Below, piece after piece: positions 15,395 to 16,754 of a stretch of 16,754 nt of DNA (its first letter is position 1; each line of letters opens with the position of its first letter). The notes beneath the pieces were generated by a model that was not told where the DNA came from, made no database searches, and saw only the letters and a list, made by a program, of their open reading frames with translations. The stretch is from Phycisphaerae bacterium (GTDB lineage Bacteria > Planctomycetota > Phycisphaerae > Phycisphaerales > SM1A02). The stretch covers positions 3,464 to 20,217 of the forward strand of contig NZFT01000013.1 in assembly GCA_002690755.1 (NCBI GenBank), written 5' to 3'. The position numbers were made by a program, and so were the translations under genes.

Positions 15395-16600
15395 TCAACC
15401 GCCTTGCACGGCGATGGTTCGCCGAGGAACGAGTTGAAACTGGATCCCCGTCTCGGTTTCCCGCTTCGTTCCCGGCTCCCGGAATCTGATTTTGAGCACG
15501 TAGAGGGCGGATGCCAGATCTTCGGCGGGGATGGTGTACCGGATCAGGAGATAGTTGTCGTCGACCGGATACGCCCGCCGGGTCTGCTGTCGATTCCAGT
15601 CGGTCTGATCCGCGATCGAGCGATCCGAGATCTGATGCAGCTCCAACTTCCAGTCGACCGCCCACTCCCATTCACCGCCGTCGATCTCGTTCCATTCCTC
15701 GCCATTGAGATCGACATAGATCAGGACTTCCTGCGGTCGCCCGCTCGCGAACACCCGCGGAAGCAGTTCATAGTCACCCGCACCTCGAACCTCGCGACAC
15801 AGCTCGGCGACCGCGATGGTCAGCCTTGATCCGCGCTCGAGGCGTTCGAGCAGTCCATCGAGCTCCTCCAGCAGCACCGTCCTCGTCGACTCACCGGCAT
15901 CGATTCTGGTCCTCAGGCCGGTTGCGAACGCCGCCACTTCGCCGAGCATCGCCGCTTCCTCACCATCCAACTCCGACTCCGGAACCACGAACGGCCCCGG
16001 TTCCACCTCGGCCGAACCGTTCATCCCGATGACCGGAAGTATCGAAGCGGCGAGGTGATACGGCACCGGATCATCCGCCTCCGCCGCGAGACGCTGAAGC
16101 ATCACCTGGATTCGCCGGAGGTCGGTCGCCACCGGGGGATCATCCTCGACGATCGCGACTTCGATCCGATCGTCACCGATCGCCTTTGTCTGGCCCGACG
16201 CTGCGGTCTCGGACGACGCTTCCAGTTCGGGCGTCCCGATCGCGGAATCGACCTCCCCGGCAGCAGTGATCTCCTCGGTGTAGATGGCAGGCGTTCCGAT
16301 GGTCGCCGCAAGACCAGCGAAATCCCCATCCGAGGGCACCAGCGAAATCTGGCCACCGCCCGGCGACGGAGGTTCACCCGGGGATTCGACCCGCTCGTCT
16401 CCGGGGAACGCGGGGACTTCGTTTCGAGTCTGGTCCCCGTCGAGACGCCGCGTGGGAGCCGTGCACGCCATGAGGCTCGCCAGGCCCGCCATCGCCGAAA
16501 CCCGGATCCAACCGCCGATCACCCAACGGGAAGCAGCGACCGGAAACCCGGTTTCCGATGCCAATACAGACTGTTCATCGCACCGATCGAACCTCGACAT
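15395..16600 (-). CDS. unrecognised putative lipoprotein with C-terminal beta-rich domain
   Basis: This 401-aa protein is not confidently assigned. A hydrophobic stretch ends in SLMAC, with Cys46 as possible lipidation site. It is preceded by an unusually long N-terminal region (about 25 polar residues), so a GTG at codon 27 could be an alternative start. However, the ATG at 16600 has a perfect AGGAGG 6 nt upstream. Residues 47-160 are low-complexity, Pro/Gly/Glu/Ala-rich and probably disordered. Residues 160-275 look helical (LRRIQVMLQRLAAEA; LLEELDGLLERLERG). Residues 285-395 look like a beta-sandwich (VLIYVDLNGEEW, WKLELHQISD, NYLLIRYTIP, YVLKIRFREP). I have an uncertain recollection of similar domains in planctomycete envelope proteins. 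No catalytic motif and no PEP-CTERM-type tail are visible. It lies 37 bp upstream of pyrB. Confidence 0.8.
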   Translation of the reverse strand: MSRFDRCDEQSVLASETGFPVAASRWVIGGWIRVSAMAGLASLMACTAPTRRLDGDQTRNEVPAFPGDERVESPGEPPSPGGGQISLVPSDGDFAGLAATIGTPAIYTEEITAAGEVDSAIGTPELEASSETAASGQTKAIGDDRIEVAIVEDDPPVATDLRRIQVMLQRLAAEADDPVPYHLAASILPVIGMNGSAEVEPGPFVVPESELDGEEAAMLGEVAAFATGLRTRIDAGESTRTVLLEELDGLLERLERGSRLTIAVAELCREVRGAGDYELLPRVFASGRPQEVLIYVDLNGEEWNEIDGGEWEWAVDWKLELHQISDRSIADQTDWNRQQTRRAYPVDDNYLLIRYTIPAEDLASALYVLKIRFREPGTKRETETGIQFQLVPRRTIAVQGG

Positions 16601-16606
16601 GACCGG

Positions 16607-16612
16607 CCTCCT
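16607..16612 (-). promoter_or_regulatory. consensus ribosome-binding site AGGAGG
   Basis: AGGAGG on the minus strand is 6 nt before the ATG of the putative lipoprotein. It is the best Shine-Dalgarno match I found at any start in the window. It decides in favour of the long N-terminus despite the atypical signal-peptide spacing. Confidence 0.7.
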
Positions 16613-16698
16613 GCCGTACTGCTGATCGGGGATCCGTCAGGCATCCTGCCCGGTGGGTTCCATCCACGATCCGAATTCACACACCCTGACGACTTCGC

Positions 16699-16727
16699 AC
16701 AATCATCGGCCGCCCGAGATCTTTCAA
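16699..16727 (-). promoter_or_regulatory. weak sigma-70-like promoter candidate
   Basis: TTGAAA (minus strand, 16722-16727) is followed after exactly 17 bp by GATTGT (16699-16704). These match the -35 consensus at 5 of 6 positions and the -10 consensus at 3 of 6. It lies about 100 bp upstream of the putative lipoprotein start and would drive lipoprotein-pyrB. The rest of 16601-16754 shows no convincing gene. Confidence 0.25.
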
Positions 16728-16754
16728 TTCCGGGACCGGCGATCGGACCCGACC

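Noticed and set aside
15395..15470. PEP-CTERM-like sorting tail on the putative lipoprotein
   Set aside because: The C-terminus is beta-strand-like and polar, with no hydrophobic helix followed by a basic end.

Overview
This G+C-rich window is dominated by one long run of genes on the minus strand, so biological order is right to left. It reads as an exopolysaccharide/exosortase locus from a Gram-negative-type bacterium. It contains a lipoprotein-type outer-membrane export channel, a Wzz/Wzc-like inner-membrane co-polymerase, an exosortase with its EpsI partner, and a very long TPR protein. This combination, with proteins enlarged by acidic insertions and a predicted envelope lipoprotein, made me think of a planctomycete, perhaps Phycisphaerae. 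That is an inference from gene content and style; no rRNA or other phylogenetic marker is present.

Layout, right to left. (a) 16601-16754 is a non-coding leader with a weak promoter candidate and a perfect ribosome-binding site. It precedes an unrecognised 401-aa putative lipoprotein (15395-16600), then pyrB, aspartate carbamoyltransferase (14428-15357). (b) After a 175-bp gap comes a Wza-type polysaccharide export lipoprotein (12750-14252). (c) A 255-bp gap with inverted repeats and the most AT-rich tract I noticed in the window leads to the exosortase (11499-12494) and an EpsI-family protein (10657-11502), which overlap by 4 bp. (d) A 134-bp gap with a GC hairpin and three GTTCGA(G/A) repeats leads to a 1777-aa membrane-anchored TPR protein (5189-10522). 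(e) A 107-bp gap with overlapping dyads leads to a Wzz/BY-kinase-like protein (2889-5081). (f) A short-chain dehydrogenase-type sugar-nucleotide enzyme (1850-2839, probable TTG start) overlaps by 4 bp with a WecA/MraY-family polyprenyl-phosphate sugar-1-phosphate transferase (153-1853). (g) The left end holds a 4x10-bp tandem repeat and possibly the last codons of a convergent plus-strand gene.

Proposed working model (inference): the SDR enzyme makes a sugar nucleotide and the WecA-like enzyme loads the first sugar phosphate on undecaprenyl phosphate. The Wzz/BY-kinase-like protein controls polymerisation and export, and the Wza-like lipoprotein is the outer-membrane exit. The exosortase, EpsI and TPR proteins would handle cell-surface proteins that meet this polymer. 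Within the window I see no further glycosyltransferase, no Wzx flippase, no Wzy polymerase and no protein with a PEP-CTERM-like tail, so the system must use genes elsewhere.

Most notable oddities: (1) a canonical 12-residue EF-hand/dockerin-like calcium loop in a large, predicted extracytoplasmic insertion of the sugar-phosphate transferase; (2) a BY-kinase domain whose Walker A lysine, second Walker A' aspartate and last EX2RX2R arginine are all replaced, while Walker B and a tyrosine-containing tail remain; (3) the 1777-aa TPR protein; (4) a roughly 135-residue insertion between the two SLBB regions of the export protein. No stretch longer than 300 bp lacks a gene. I saw no tRNA, rRNA, CRISPR array or insertion sequence.
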